A stretch of DNA of 64,000 bases from Loxodes magnus (Eukaryota > Ciliophora > Karyorelictea > Loxodida > Loxodidae): contig CAMPDV010000006.1 in assembly GCA_946699065.1 (NCBI GenBank), positions 806,001-870,000 of the forward strand, given 5' to 3'. The notes under the pieces were generated by a model that did no database searches, had not been told where the DNA came from, and worked only from the letters and a program-made list of their open reading frames with translations. The position numbers and the translations under genes are program-made. Positions 1 through 11,834 of this stretch are shown here, in pieces (the stretch's first letter is position 1; the number at the start of each line of letters is the position of its first letter).

Positions 1-1798
1 CAGTAGATAGTATTAGTTGCATTTCTAAGGAAAAGAATTACATATCTGTTTTGATTGTTATAGCTTTCATGCTGAAGATTTGCATTTCGATACCTGTTTT
101 GTTTTTCGAGTGTAGAAATAACTTTTTACTCTTAATCTATAAGGTTTTTAAGATAGAAATTAGCAATAACACTAGCTAATCAGAGGAATTATTAATAAAT
201 CCATCTTAGCCAAGAAAATAGTAATAAATTTCAAAGATTTTGTCATCAAATTAAAGCTTTAAACAAAGCTTTATCTACTATTTTGTTACTTCGATATTAT
301 TTGGATCACTTGTATTCAGCTCTATTGTATTTCCTGATATTAAAAAGGTGATTCTTAATATAGGCTTTTACATTTACAGGAGCAATAGGAGCAAACAGCA
401 TAGCTTTTATAATCCCATGCTTGTTTAAGTTAGCTCTGGGAAATTTCTAGCTCTCTAAACTGTAAGATTTAAGAATTTAGAGAAAACATTTTTCCATTGA
501 TAGTATGCTTATTAGGAGTTATGTTCATATTTTTGTGCATTTTTTCTGAAATCTAAAGCAAATCCTGATTTCTAACATTAACATTTAAATAAATTATTTA
601 AAGCTTTTAAAGCACATAGGGAAAATTAAAAAAGCCAGTACCTTTAAATACTTATAGCTTTATTTATTTAAATCTTGTATAGAGCTTATTTTTTAGTTAA
701 AAGCTCCTTCTTCTAGTATAAATAAGCCTTCACTATTAATAAATTTAATTATAATCTTATATAATATGATAAAAGTAATACTATATTAGGAAAAACGAAA
801 CTATTAAGCTTTGATGATGATATTACTTGCTAGTAATTAGTAATTAATTATTAAGCTATATTTAAACTAATAAATAGCTTTAGCTTATTTTAATAGAAAT
901 TTACTTAAAAGAAGTATTGCTTAAGCTGCTTCTTTTAGTTATAATATATTTTAATCTATCATTTGTAGAATCTTTCTGTTGCATTCAGTCTGCTTAAGTT
1001 ATGATATAGTTCATAATTATATTTTATATTATTATAAAAACATTCCAAAAGAAAGGTAGGACTGAGTAGTAGATTTTAAGGTTTTATGTTTCTATTCTAG
1101 TGCAAATAAACTTTATTCTTTAGCGGTAATTATCCATAATATTTTAACTTAAAGTTCTTATCTTCTATTGCTACATTTTTAAAATAGTCTCTTATAAATA
1201 AAACTTCATATTTTTTAGATAAACTAAAGCTCTTACTAATTTAAGCGCATTCAGCTCAGCAGGCTATTATAAGCATAAGCATTAGACAATAACAAATAAT
1301 ATAGTCTATAAAAATTGGATTTTCTATATTCTTTAGAAGTATATGAACTATTATTCTATTATTTAGTGAAATCTAACTACTTGGTAGCTTTTATGAAGTT
1401 ATAACTTTAGATCGCTTTCAAATGAAATAATTAATAAGAAAATGTAATAATAATCATATTAATATAGAGTAAATGTCTAGTTTCATAAAACACAAATGTA
1501 GAAGGGATAGTATTAGTAATCTAACTCTTGTTTACCAGTTTAGATTTTTAATATTTATCTTGAATGAAATGCAAAGCTAGGATTTTTACATCATAGTGTA
1601 ATACTACAATATATTTATAAGAATTAGGAAGATAAATTATAATATACTTTATTAATAAAATAAATATAACACTGGCTTGAGTATTTGCTTTTGCTTCATA
1701 ATTAAAACACTATCTAAATAAATGAAGATGAATAGGTTAAGCAAAAAATGTAAGAAATGTATCTATAATTACTAAAAATATAATTAGATATTCATAGT
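1..1798. other. AT-rich intergenic sequence
   Basis: I see no gene here. Both strands lack frames with the amino-acid character of the neighbouring genes. The tetramer AGCT recurs far more often than base composition predicts: eight copies in the first 600 bases by hand count, where 21 GC and only 3 CG dinucleotides occur. Confidence 0.5.
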
Positions 1799-4700
1799 TC
1801 ACTAAAAGTTGCTTTGAGTATTGTGCTGAACTAGTGTTATTAGCTGGATCTTCTTAAGAAATTCAATAAATTGGTCTTGAATCTTGAAGGCAGATGCTTC
1901 AAAATTTTGACATTCTAAGTTTTAAAAACTTTATAAAGGTTACTTTGCATATGAATTTCTTATTTCAATATGGAATAAGTTCATGAACATAAAGGCTATA
2001 TCAATTCTAAAACTTTGTAAAATCAAGAAAACTTTTCCAAATTCTTTAAGGTGAATTAAAACTTCAAGACTTTTCCATACTTAGCCTCTTGAATATAAAT
2101 ATTCACTTCATTTAAGTAAAGAAGACTTGCAATTGTAATTAAAGGCTAGAAAAGCAGCTTATTATCATCTATCCTATCTTTATAGCAAAACGCAAGCCTT
2201 TTCTATATTATTAGAAATAATAAACAACTCTACTATCTAGTTTATCCTCTATTCAGAAACTTCATGATCTAATGTTTCGAATAAATTATCAGCTATTGCT
2301 TTAAGTAGTTAGTGAGAAAGTGTTGGGCTGTGTAATGAAGTTAATGCTATTGCCTTATAAATTTTTAATTCAAATTCAATATCTGAAAACTAGCAAGCTT
2401 GTTGAATTAGAGTTTAAGTAGCTTCTAATGGATTTCCCATAAAGAGTAAATTTTACACAGAATCTTCTTTTTAAATATCGACTTTCTTATCCTAAACTCA
2501 ATGCTATTTTCTGAATAGTTTATTCCTAAACTAATAGCTATTATCCTTTCTAGCAACATAATCAGCTAGTTGCTCTAGAACATTCTTTAAATTAACTCTT
2601 TAAGTTAGTTCTTCCTATTCCGTTTCAGTAGAGTTATCTGATTAATTTACGTTTTCAGATTCTTAAAGTATTAGACAACTTTGCCAAAATATATTTTCCT
2701 ATTAATCACAAAAGAACTAGCTTGCTCAAATTAATATCTGAGATAGTTATTACTAATCATAAGGTTAAAGTTAAGATAATTTCTTTATTATAAATAGATC
2801 TTCAGAAGTTTTTTCCTGTAGTACAAACTTGCTGCATAAGCAGCTAGTGAATTACTCACTACTTGAAAACAACGAAATGAGATATTTCATTCTAATTAGT
2901 TTGCTTGTTTCCAATAAACTTGGATTACTGTATAAGCCTTATTTACCTTCATATGTATACTCCGTATCAATACATATTAAAGCTAGTTTATTTGTAAAGT
3001 ATATGAAATAATGAGAGTTATCGATTCATTAAATTGCTTGTGCACACATTTTGAAGCTTTTAATTTCTTAAGGTTCTTAACCTGAAATGTCAAATAGAAA
3101 TGTTTAGTTCAATTAGGAACTTGTACAAATAATTTTGTTAGCAGCTTCGTTAAGTTCGATTAAATCAAATTATTGCTAGAAGACATACTAGCTATTAGGA
3201 GTAAAATAGCTAACTTGATTTTCAGTAGTCTAGATTAGGGTTAAATGTTCTCTCTAATAATAGTTAAGAACATTATAAAGCTATTTTTGGTCGATTTACT
3301 ATTTATTTGCTATTTTTATTCTTGTTATCTAAGGCTTAAGTTCGTTTATCTATTAAACTATTATTGAATCTAAGCAAATTCTAATTCTAGAAATTTCTGC
3401 TAATGGTAAGGTGCTTTCCTCAAGTTATTCTTGTCTCAAGCTATTATCCAAATAATTTCAAAGTTAAACTTTGTAATTATTATTATCATGCACTATAGTA
3501 ACTAGCTAACCATTTTCAAAATGGCCTTGAATAATATTCTACTTATCAAAGGTGATTAAGTTGCAGACGGAGCTTTATTCAAAATTATAGATGCTTATAG
3601 AGGTACTTGTAACTACAAGTAAGTCACTATTATTTGCAAGGCTAGTATATTTTATATCTTCCTCGAAAAATACTTTCCTTAGTAATTTATCTGTATGAAT
3701 GTTTACATTTCTTGATATCAAGATATCATATATAATTACTTTCCGCTCATGCTACCATCTACTTTCGTGTGCTACTTTATATGAAGTATAATTAGGCTAT
3801 TTAGTCGGGAAACTTAACTTAGTTAGCTGAACTTACTATAATTTGGTGAGTATTTGAGTTATACTTTATACAAATAAGTTTGGATTGCTCAGTAAGGCAG
3901 TATATACAATATGAGTTCAGATAGATGTGATCTTTCAGTATTAAAGCTTGTAATATTTACTCTTAAAGAAACTCATTCAAATCTATTACTTTTATGAGTT
4001 CATACTTCGGTTAAAGCTTCTCATCAGAAATCACGTTAAGGTTATAAAGATATAATTTGAAAGAGGAATCCAAAGTTAAAATAATCTCATTACTTTAGGA
4101 TATAAAAAAATCCTTTAATACAACAGACTCATTACTTATTAAAACCCTCTAAGCATTTTGAAGAATATCTTCAACTAAAACTAGCTATTACTCTGTCATT
4201 TTGATAAGGCTTTTCCTTATTTATTCATTTAGAACTTAATATTTGATGCTTAACTCTCCTTAAATTTGTATAGTTTTAGAATGTTAAATTTATTAGCTTT
4301 CATTAGTTTTGGTGTTTCCACTGTAAAAGATGATTTAATCTTTAGTAATAACTAAAAGCTATTAATTGAAGGTGTCATAATCTATCTATACGATATCCAC
4401 TAATTATTCATCCGTTATGTTCTGCTATAGCTATTATCCTTTGAAAATTAGCAGATTATGTTATAACCCTACAAATAATAACTCCTGATAAAATTACAAA
4501 TAGCAGGACTCTACTTTCATAGTTTGCTCTTATTTCTAAATATACTCTAGTAAATTACATTTAAAGGTTTCATTTCACTAGTTTACTTCATATAGAAATA
4601 GCAATCCATCTGAATATACGCAAGCTATTGTAATTTAAGAATCTTGCTATTTTATTTAATCTTATCCTATAGTTTAATCTAAGTTATGCAGATACTCTTT

Positions 4701-4919
4701 AATATTTTTATCTGACTATTGCTTCAAACATGTAGATACTAGTATTAAATCTTAGTTCTTTAGTTCTTCTCTAGGATCTGAATACTAAATTATATCTAAA
4801 CCTTAAGAATAGCTGTCTATTATAAAGATATCATTATTGCATATCAGTGTTATAAGCCCTGACTTACTAGAAGATATTTATGATCTTTCTATTTTATCTC
4901 CAATCCTTAAATATTTCAT
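1799..4919 (-). CDS. WDR11: WDR11-like beta-propeller/helical trafficking protein
   Basis: WDR11 is a tethering factor that acts with FAM91A1 on vesicles arriving at the trans-Golgi network. With one 16-nt intron at 3691-3706 (GTAAAC...ACAG on the minus strand) the frame gives 1034 residues, against about 1224 in human. The first 600 or so residues are beta-propeller-like, with hydrophobic strands such as ITIACVYSDGLLFLYEV and DLLVVTSTSISIYNF. The last 300 are helical and follow the WDR11 C-terminus, where LFIISNNIEKACVLLQRQ and DRWQQAAFLAF line up with its DKAADACRYLQTYGEWNRAAWLA region. At least five in-frame TGA codons read as Trp (for example VQLWNYLD). The start is the first ATG of the open frame, 90 bases beyond the stop of the next gene upstream. 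Family assignment is by remembered similarity, so a related two-propeller coat or IFT protein is the main alternative. Confidence 0.68.
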
Positions 4920-5009
4920 AGCTAATTTTTAATTAAAAGTTAATGAGGAAAATATTCAAAAAAGTGAAGCTTTAAATAAATAAAATAAGTAAGTGTTTTT
5001 AAAAGCTAG

Positions 5010-5900
5010 TCATTAGAATATTAATTGCCTTTTTCTTTTTTTTCTTATTAATTATAAATGTTTTATTTTCTCTCATCGCAGTTGGACTTTGATTCTTATT
5101 TAAAATTTTTGGAAAATTATCAAAAGCTTTTTGAGTTCTTCAAAATTTAGCTTCCTCAGTGGAAGGAAATATTTGAAATGTAGGATTTATTTATTTCTTA
5201 GATTTAGGTGTTTAATAGTAAGAGTAACAAGTTTCACAAACGTTTACCATTTCAAAATCTCTATCTAAAAACGCTGTTTCCTTCTTTTACTTAGGTAACT
5301 CTTTTTTTGACAGAAAGTTTCTAAATTTCAATCTGTCTTAGAATATTTTAAGTCTGAAAATTTTAAAGAAGCAAGGTTTTTTATATTAATAAGCAAGGCT
5401 TTAATTATTATCATTTTCGTACATCATTTTTATAGATTCAAGCTATTATGCCTATGCTTTCTTAGTTAGCTACTATTTATATTGTCGTATTCTATCATTA
5501 AGCTTTTAAGAATGCTCCTTAATTCCGATGTTATTTCCACTAACATAAGGTAAATCACAGTAATCTCCTTGACATACTTTTTTGCTTTGAAAGTTGATTT
5601 TAGTCTTTTATTTTAGTACTTTTGCATGCTTACTATTAACTTAGTGCTTTTTCAAAACTTTGAGTAGGCCTAACGCAAAAGGAATTTACTATTAGATAGT
5701 TGTTATAGGTTTAAGTTTCAAAATTGTGTATATTTTTAACTATAAATAGCTCTATTCTTTTACTTACATTTTAAATATACTTACACTTTAGTATTTTACA
5801 TAAATTAAACAACAGATTAAGATACTTTTCATTATCAAAGCTTTAATTTTGTTGCCAGATTACATCGATATTCAGCTAGCAATAAACCTGGATGTAGCAT
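5010..5900 (-). CDS. Uncharacterised ciliate-type protein with paired Cys motif
   Basis: I do not recognise the function. The 3' exon ends at TGA (5010-5012) and carries a CETCYSYY motif after a basic coiled-coil-like stretch (LNDRIRQYKQQLTKKAQAQQ) and a KVCQGDYCDLPYV segment. It resembles a group of Tetrahymena and Paramecium proteins, from memory, that carry a CxxC motif near the C-terminus. The 5' part is coding in another frame (LFNLCKILKCKYIQNVSKRI, then NSFCVRP). The two join cleanly if a 22-nt intron, GTTAAT...AAAAG, is removed at 5619-5640. The very 5' end (MLHPGLLLAEYRCNLATKLK, from an ATG at 5900) is in a third frame, and I could not place the junction, so the start is provisional. 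If no intron explains that junction, the gene may be damaged. Confidence 0.5.
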
Positions 5901-6915
5901 AATATTTATAGCATCAAAAAGGCAAGTAAAAGATACATGGTTAGGATATAAAAAGGCTTAATTTAGTAGATAAATCTTATTAAGATATAGAAACACTAGA
6001 AATTTTCTTAAGTTACGTTATATTTTTATTTTAAATTAGGAAATAAATAACAGCAGTATCTAAACTTTGTTTATAGCTTTATATATTTAGTTCTACAGCT
6101 AATAAATTTAAGAATAACAGCTAAATATAGCTTTTAATTTTTAATTTTATTACCTTTTTAGATTATTAAAAGCTTTATAAGGCTAGCATTATCAAAGGAA
6201 GCAAAAGGTTATACTTTAAACTTTTTAATTGGCAAACGTTATATATCTTTAAGATGTTTAGCTTTGTATGGTAGAAATTTAAAGACTTTGTCTTTTGAGA
6301 ATATGAAGTACTAAGAATTTAACAAGATGCCTAAAAACTGATTAAGCTAAGTTATGTAGAATTATTTGAAATATACTTTCACTAATTAATATAGCAAGGA
6401 GACTATCTAAGCATTATTTATATATTAGTATATGGTTGTTATCTGATATATTGAAATAAGTAAAAGAAAGATAATTAAATTTAAATATTAAGGGATTTAG
6501 TGAGTCATTAATAAAACTCATTTAAAACCATTTATTTATTCAAGAATTATTAAACAACTATTTTCAAATTCAGTTGCTAACTTAATCAAAATTTAATTAT
6601 AGCTCTCTTTCTTTTTTTCTTAGCTTGGTTATTAAAGATTAGCAACATAATAGTTAATCACTAAGTAGCTTTTAAAATAATAGGAATAAGCATTGAGTAG
6701 TTAATAAAAATAAATATATTTTTACTCTGAACAATTAAGAGTTTGGTAAATAATTTTAAAAGGTAACTACAAGGGAAAGACTAGCATGACTATAATTAGA
6801 TTTTACAGTTTTAGAATTTGATGTGTATAATATAATTAAAATTGATTTAATAGTTTAATAGAAAGAGACTATAAATTTGATATTTTCTTTTAAAATAACC
6901 ATAAATTTGGTTTAA
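5901..6915. other. Divergent intergenic region
   Basis: About one kilobase between the minus-strand gene ending its 5' side at 5900 and the plus-strand kinase. No coding frame is visible. Promoters for both genes must lie here, but no recognisable element stands out from the AT-rich background. Confidence 0.45.
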
Positions 6916-8385
6916 ATGGATAATCAGGAAGAATAGAACAAGTAGAAGAAAGAGGAGAAAAATAAAGAAGATCGCAAATCCATGTAGAATAGTGCATAGG
7001 GTTCAGAAAATAATAGATCGTTTCATGAAATAGAAATCATTGATCAACAAATGCAAACTTAATCTTGCTAAATTACCTTTCAATAAATAGAGCCTAACTA
7101 ATTCTCAACACTTGATAATTTCCAAGTGTGATACACTTTAGGCTAAGGAGGTTATTCAAAAGTTAAGCTTATCTATGATTAAAATGAAAGCGCGTAATTA
7201 GTGGCCAAAATATATTAGCATTCAAAAGATAGTTAGATGATGATGAATGAAGCTGAAATTTTGGGAAGTTTGCATCATGAAAATATAATCAAAATATTGG
7301 GAGTAGTTGGCTAGGGAAACTATATAAGTAAAAAAGGTTAAGTAAGACCCGTTATGTACATTTTATAGGAACTAGCGGAAGGTGGTTCTTTGTTCGAAAA
7401 CATAATAAAACTTTAAGACTTAAGTTTAAATGTAATCAAATACCTCTTTCTTCAAATTCTGGATGCAGTTTAGTATATTCATATGAAGCAAATAGCACAC
7501 AGAGATCTTTCTCTTTCTAACATTCTTCTAGACAAAAAAGGAAACATCAAAATAATAGACTTTGGATTTGCAACTAAGAACTCAAGGTTAGGCTTGAAAG
7601 ATTGACTTGGTACTGGAGAATTTACAGCACCAGAAATTCATATGAAAAGACCATATGATGGGCTCAAAAGCGATATTTTTTCTTTAGGAGTAGTATTATT
7701 TGAGCTAATATATTAGAAAATTCCCTTTACGAGTACTCAAGACAAATTTTACAAAGAATTTCTAAATAATAATGAAAAGTACTGAGAAAATCTGTAAAAA
7801 TCAAGTAAAATAAAGTGTGATTTTAACCTTAGAAATCTTATAAATAAAATGCTTTCTATTAATCCAAGCTAACGTCCTTGTATCTCCTTTATTAAGCTTG
7901 ACAAATTTTTGTATTTAGCTGAGAGTGAAACTTAAGCTGTTAAAAAGGAGTGAGAAATAGTATGAAAGTAAATTTTATGTGAGAGACAGCTAAAAACGAA
8001 AGGCGTTTTTAGATCAGGTCCTTCTGATGAATCTTTCTTTAATTTATCACTTGAAGATGAATTGTGTCCTGAGCCTAGCATTCCTATTTATATCAAATGT
8101 TCTGTGAATTAAAACTAATTTACTACAAGTTATAAATTTACCGAACTGATGAAATAACTAGGAAAATGAGTAAGTCGTAATTTCGATTCATATTGCATCA
8201 AATAAAACAAAATAGAAGTAAGTAAATCCAACAGCTTCATTTAATCTCTTTTGTAGATCAAAATTTATTCCTATGAACAAGGTTTTCTTGTTAATTTGAG
8301 GAAGATTAATGGCAATTTTCTCTACTTTTGCAAAGTCGCTAATTTTATGATAAATAGCGCCGAAATTGTATCTCTTAGGAATTGA
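6916..8385 (+). CDS. Serine/threonine protein kinase with in-frame TGA (Trp) codons
   Basis: A protein kinase of 489 residues that transfers phosphate from ATP to Ser/Thr. A Gln-rich, charged N-terminus of about 70 residues leads into a full catalytic domain: glycine loop [15 protein letters not shown]-type lysine in QLVAKIYQ, catalytic loop [16 protein letters not shown], and an APE-type motif [10 protein letters not shown] tail of about 190 residues follows the domain and has no recognised fold. At least six codons inside the protein are TGA and must be sense: the one at 7129-7131 precedes YTLGQGGY, and the one at 7783-7785 falls in KYWENLQK, where ciliate kinases have FW. There is no other damage, so these are Trp codons and the gene is intact. 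The terminal TGA follows VSLRN. The substrate and kinase group are unknown; it looks like one of the large ciliate-expanded kinase families. Confidence 0.85.
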
Positions 8386-10090
8386 CATTACTTTTAACAA
8401 AATTCTTCATCGTCAACTTAATTTTTATTTCTACTTTAAAGCAATATTTTATAAATTTACTCTGTACTTACTTTATATACTACTTAAGATTATTCTTATC
8501 AAGTTCATGTCCATACTTTTATATTCTAATTAAAATCCATTAACGTTATTATAGCTATAACTATAATCTCCCTAGCATTTAATTAGCCCGTTTTATTTCA
8601 TGCAGATAACTTCGTTTAAGATAATACCCACAAATAATAAAAATAGTAGCGTTTTTATTTCTTTTATTTTTTGGTATTTAAGCTATAAGTAAACTGAAGG
8701 AAATATATAAAAGGTAGAATTAGCAAGTATTAAATAATAAGTTGCTTTTTTATTTAATTGCTTAGATTTTTTATTAAGAAATGAGAAATTACTTAAATCT
8801 TATCTAAAACCTTTAGTTTAATTTAGTATTTCTATTAAAATCTTTGATAAAAAAACCAAGTAAAAATTAAATTCAGTATAAGCATATATCATTCCAGTAA
8901 TCTCATTACCCTATATCTTTGTAAAATCGTTAAAAATACCTATTTTATTAATTTTATAAATGTTTCTTTTATTCTTTTTAGATATAAAAAATTTTAAATA
9001 CTCATGCAATTTTAGTTACTTCCTTTAGCTTTCATGGATTAAATAAGTGCTTTTTATTATATTTAGCTAAGTTTAAGTAATTATAAATTCACTATCTATT
9101 TTTCTATATTTATCTTTCATTACTTATATAAAAAGTTGCATATTACCAAGCTAAATACAATTTTTTGGTATTGTTAGTTTAACTATTAAATTTAAATTAC
9201 TTAATTAGTAATTTAATAACTGAAAGCTAGCTTTTATTACAAATGCACTATAAAATAGAAAAGCACTATAATATCATTCTATCATCTTACATTAGTCATT
9301 TTTATCTAAAAAGCATGCTTTAATACAGCCTTCATATCATTAACAACAGAAAATAAATAATCTAATTCATACATCTTCAAATATGTTAAGCACTAGGTAA
9401 TACTTATTTATAACAGCTAAATTAGTTAAATTAGCTAAAGATCCTTGCAATAATACTAATAAATCTTAAAAACTATTGCAATTTGACTGAAATATTAGAT
9501 AGTATATTTATAGCATTCCTATTTGCTATTAAATGACTAACTTATATGAATATCAATTAACTATTAACCATTTATTTTATTTTTACATCTCCAAGAGACA
9601 ATAAGAACAAAGTTATTTTTAAAAGTCTTTTTTTAATAAAAATGCTAAAAAGCAGAAATAATCTTAAAAATAATACTAAAGAAAGTTTAAAATGGCAGTA
9701 ATATATAGTAGAAATGATTACTTATATGATAAATTAGTACTGTAATTGAGATAAATTATTGTATTGCCTTACTTTTATTGATTTATTTATAATAATTTCT
9801 TTTTAATAGTAAACAGCTTCATAAGGATTGCTTTTTTCTACACAAATAGAGATTAAAAAAAGAGAAAGATTAATAAAATATAGAACAATCTTCTGTTTTT
9901 AACTTTTTTATTATTTGAGAATTTAAGGATTTATATAGAAATCAAGCTTACTAAGTCTTTATTGCTTTTTAGTTTTGAATAATATTTTAATTAAAAGCTT
10001 ATTTTGTAGGAGAATTCATTATGTACAATTAATTTAGCTTATTATCTCACTTCGTATTACATTGTTTTCTTTTAACTGATTCAATAGCAA

Positions 10091-10126
10091 ATTTAATCCA
10101 AAATATCTTCATATTTTGGATTAAAT
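10091..10126. repeat. Perfect 16-bp inverted repeat with 4-nt loop
   Basis: Bases 10091-10106 (atttaatccaaaatat) are followed by cttc and then the exact reverse complement, 10111-10126. Such a long perfect stem with a tetraloop is not expected by chance in this background and could fold in RNA or extrude as a cruciform. It lies far from any gene I can see, so I assign no function. Confidence 0.8.
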
Positions 10127-10363
10127 ACTAAATGCTGGTCTATATAATTTATTTTATATCTTAGGATTTCCCATAATCACTTTCATTTGATAAGAAGTAT
10201 GAGATTTTATAGCTACTTTTCTTTTTTCTTAAAGTATGAGTATATTTCTAAATAATAATTTCCATAAATGTATTTATTATGGTAAGAATTTTGTTATAAA
10301 CTAATCATAAGAGCATTTTGTATCGATTGCGATATTTAGCTAATAGTTTAACAAAACAATTAT

Positions 10364-10543
10364 TCATAATAGAAGTATAGCTTTGAAGCTAAGCTTTTTC
10401 ACAATCTATTTAAATATCAAATTATAAGTGAGACTCTTATACCAAGCTTTTTCTTCTAATACCTCTTCCTCTAAGATTTTGCTTCAAATTTAATTTTTCT
10501 TTATATGTGTAATTATCTAAGAAACAGCAGTTTACTATGCCAT
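10364..10543 (-). CDS. Possible small protein (weak)
   Basis: A 59-codon frame from ATG at 10543 to TGA at 10364-10366. The part around QIITHIKKNQIWSKILEEE and VLEEKAWYKSLTYNL has more Glu, Ala and Val than surrounding random frames, which is the only support. It contains one internal TGA. No family is recognised, and it may be chance or a fragment of a larger intron-containing gene. Confidence 0.2.
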
Positions 10544-11834
10544 AAAAGTGTTTTATATCTTTTTACATCTAACTAAGAATAACAAAAATAAATTAAAATT
10601 ATATCAGAACATTGCCAAAAAGAGGCTAAGAGAACAAGCCAGGAAGATTCTTTATTATTAAAAAACAATACAAGAGTATGCTCACAATAATAGATGCTAA
10701 TTTTAAATATCTAAATAGTTTCCTCAATATGAAATACTAAAATAATTAGGATTTAGATTAAAAATAGAGAAAAAGTATGAAAAACACACTTTTCTAAATG
10801 CATGAATTATAGAAATTAATATAAAAGAAAGTAATTTATTTAAGTATAACTATAGGATATCTAATTTTACTATAGAAATATTTGATTGATAGTTAGGCTT
10901 AAATAGACATTCTCATTATAATGCACTATACTTATAAACTTCTACAAATCAGCAAATTTTGTATGCAAATTGCTTTATTTAGTCATTTTTAGACTTATAA
11001 AAAGAAAAATTATTTTTCTTATGAACTCAGTACTTCAAAACTTTTTAGGCAAATAGAAATGATAAACTATGATATCTATTTAAGAGAATAAATATCATCA
11101 AATTTCTTTTAGAGTTACCACCAAATAGAGTTTAATGATTTACATAGAAAGGGAAAAATTAAAATTATGAAAATAAAGCAAGCAGCATAATTAAAATAAG
11201 GCATAAAAGTAGAAATTATTAATATAGTATACATAATTTTAAGCTATTAAGACTTTAGTTATATTAGAAGTTTATTAACTGAAATTGTTTTGATTCTCAT
11301 TATTCGCCAATCCTCTTCTTAATTTTACACACTTTATCATCAGTCTTATTTAGATATTTTAACATATAAATTAAAATGACCAATGTAATCACAGTAGAAA
11401 GTAAGTTTGGAAAATTTTACAAGAATTTGATAAATAAATTAAATAATTAATAAGCCAATAAATAATTTAATTAGAAGCTTATGTCTCTATTTATATTCTA
11501 AGTAATGCAAATAGCTTTTATTATATTAAGTAGCAATATAGTAAAGAAATTTAGAGCACTAGTTAAATACACACAAGATTAATTAAAATTATTACTATAT
11601 TTAGTAAAGGAGCAATAATTCCTTTTCTACTTATTCTCAAATCTAAAGTTTGATAGGTCTAATTTAGGTATTTTAACATAATAAATATATGAAAGAAAAA
11701 TAATTTTGAAGTTAGAGTAAAGTTAGGCTTAAGATATAAAAGCTACCTGTAAAATATTGGGAGATAAATATGAAATAGGTAATTGAAGATTATAGAAAAT
11801 TATTTTTATTATGAATAATTAAAATGTAATTATG

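Larger units (their letters stand above)
8386..11834. other. Long AT-rich intergenic region
   Basis: About 3.4 kb with no convincing gene. It contains a perfect 16-bp inverted repeat at 10091-10126 and a 59-codon minus-strand frame at 10364-10543, both listed separately. Otherwise I see only A+T-rich sequence with scattered AGCT. Confidence 0.5.

Noticed and set aside
2160-2260. A 31-nt intron in the WDR11-like gene that would switch frame to the end
   Set aside because: Block-by-block reading shows the original frame continues with WDR11-like sequence (EKACVLLQRQDRWQQAAFLA) to TGA at 1799-1801, so no intron is needed.
6916-8385. Reading the kinase as a pseudogene because of internal TGA codons
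   Set aside because: All TGAs fall at plausible Trp positions and every catalytic motif is intact; the same codon is sense in CK2 alpha and tubulin.
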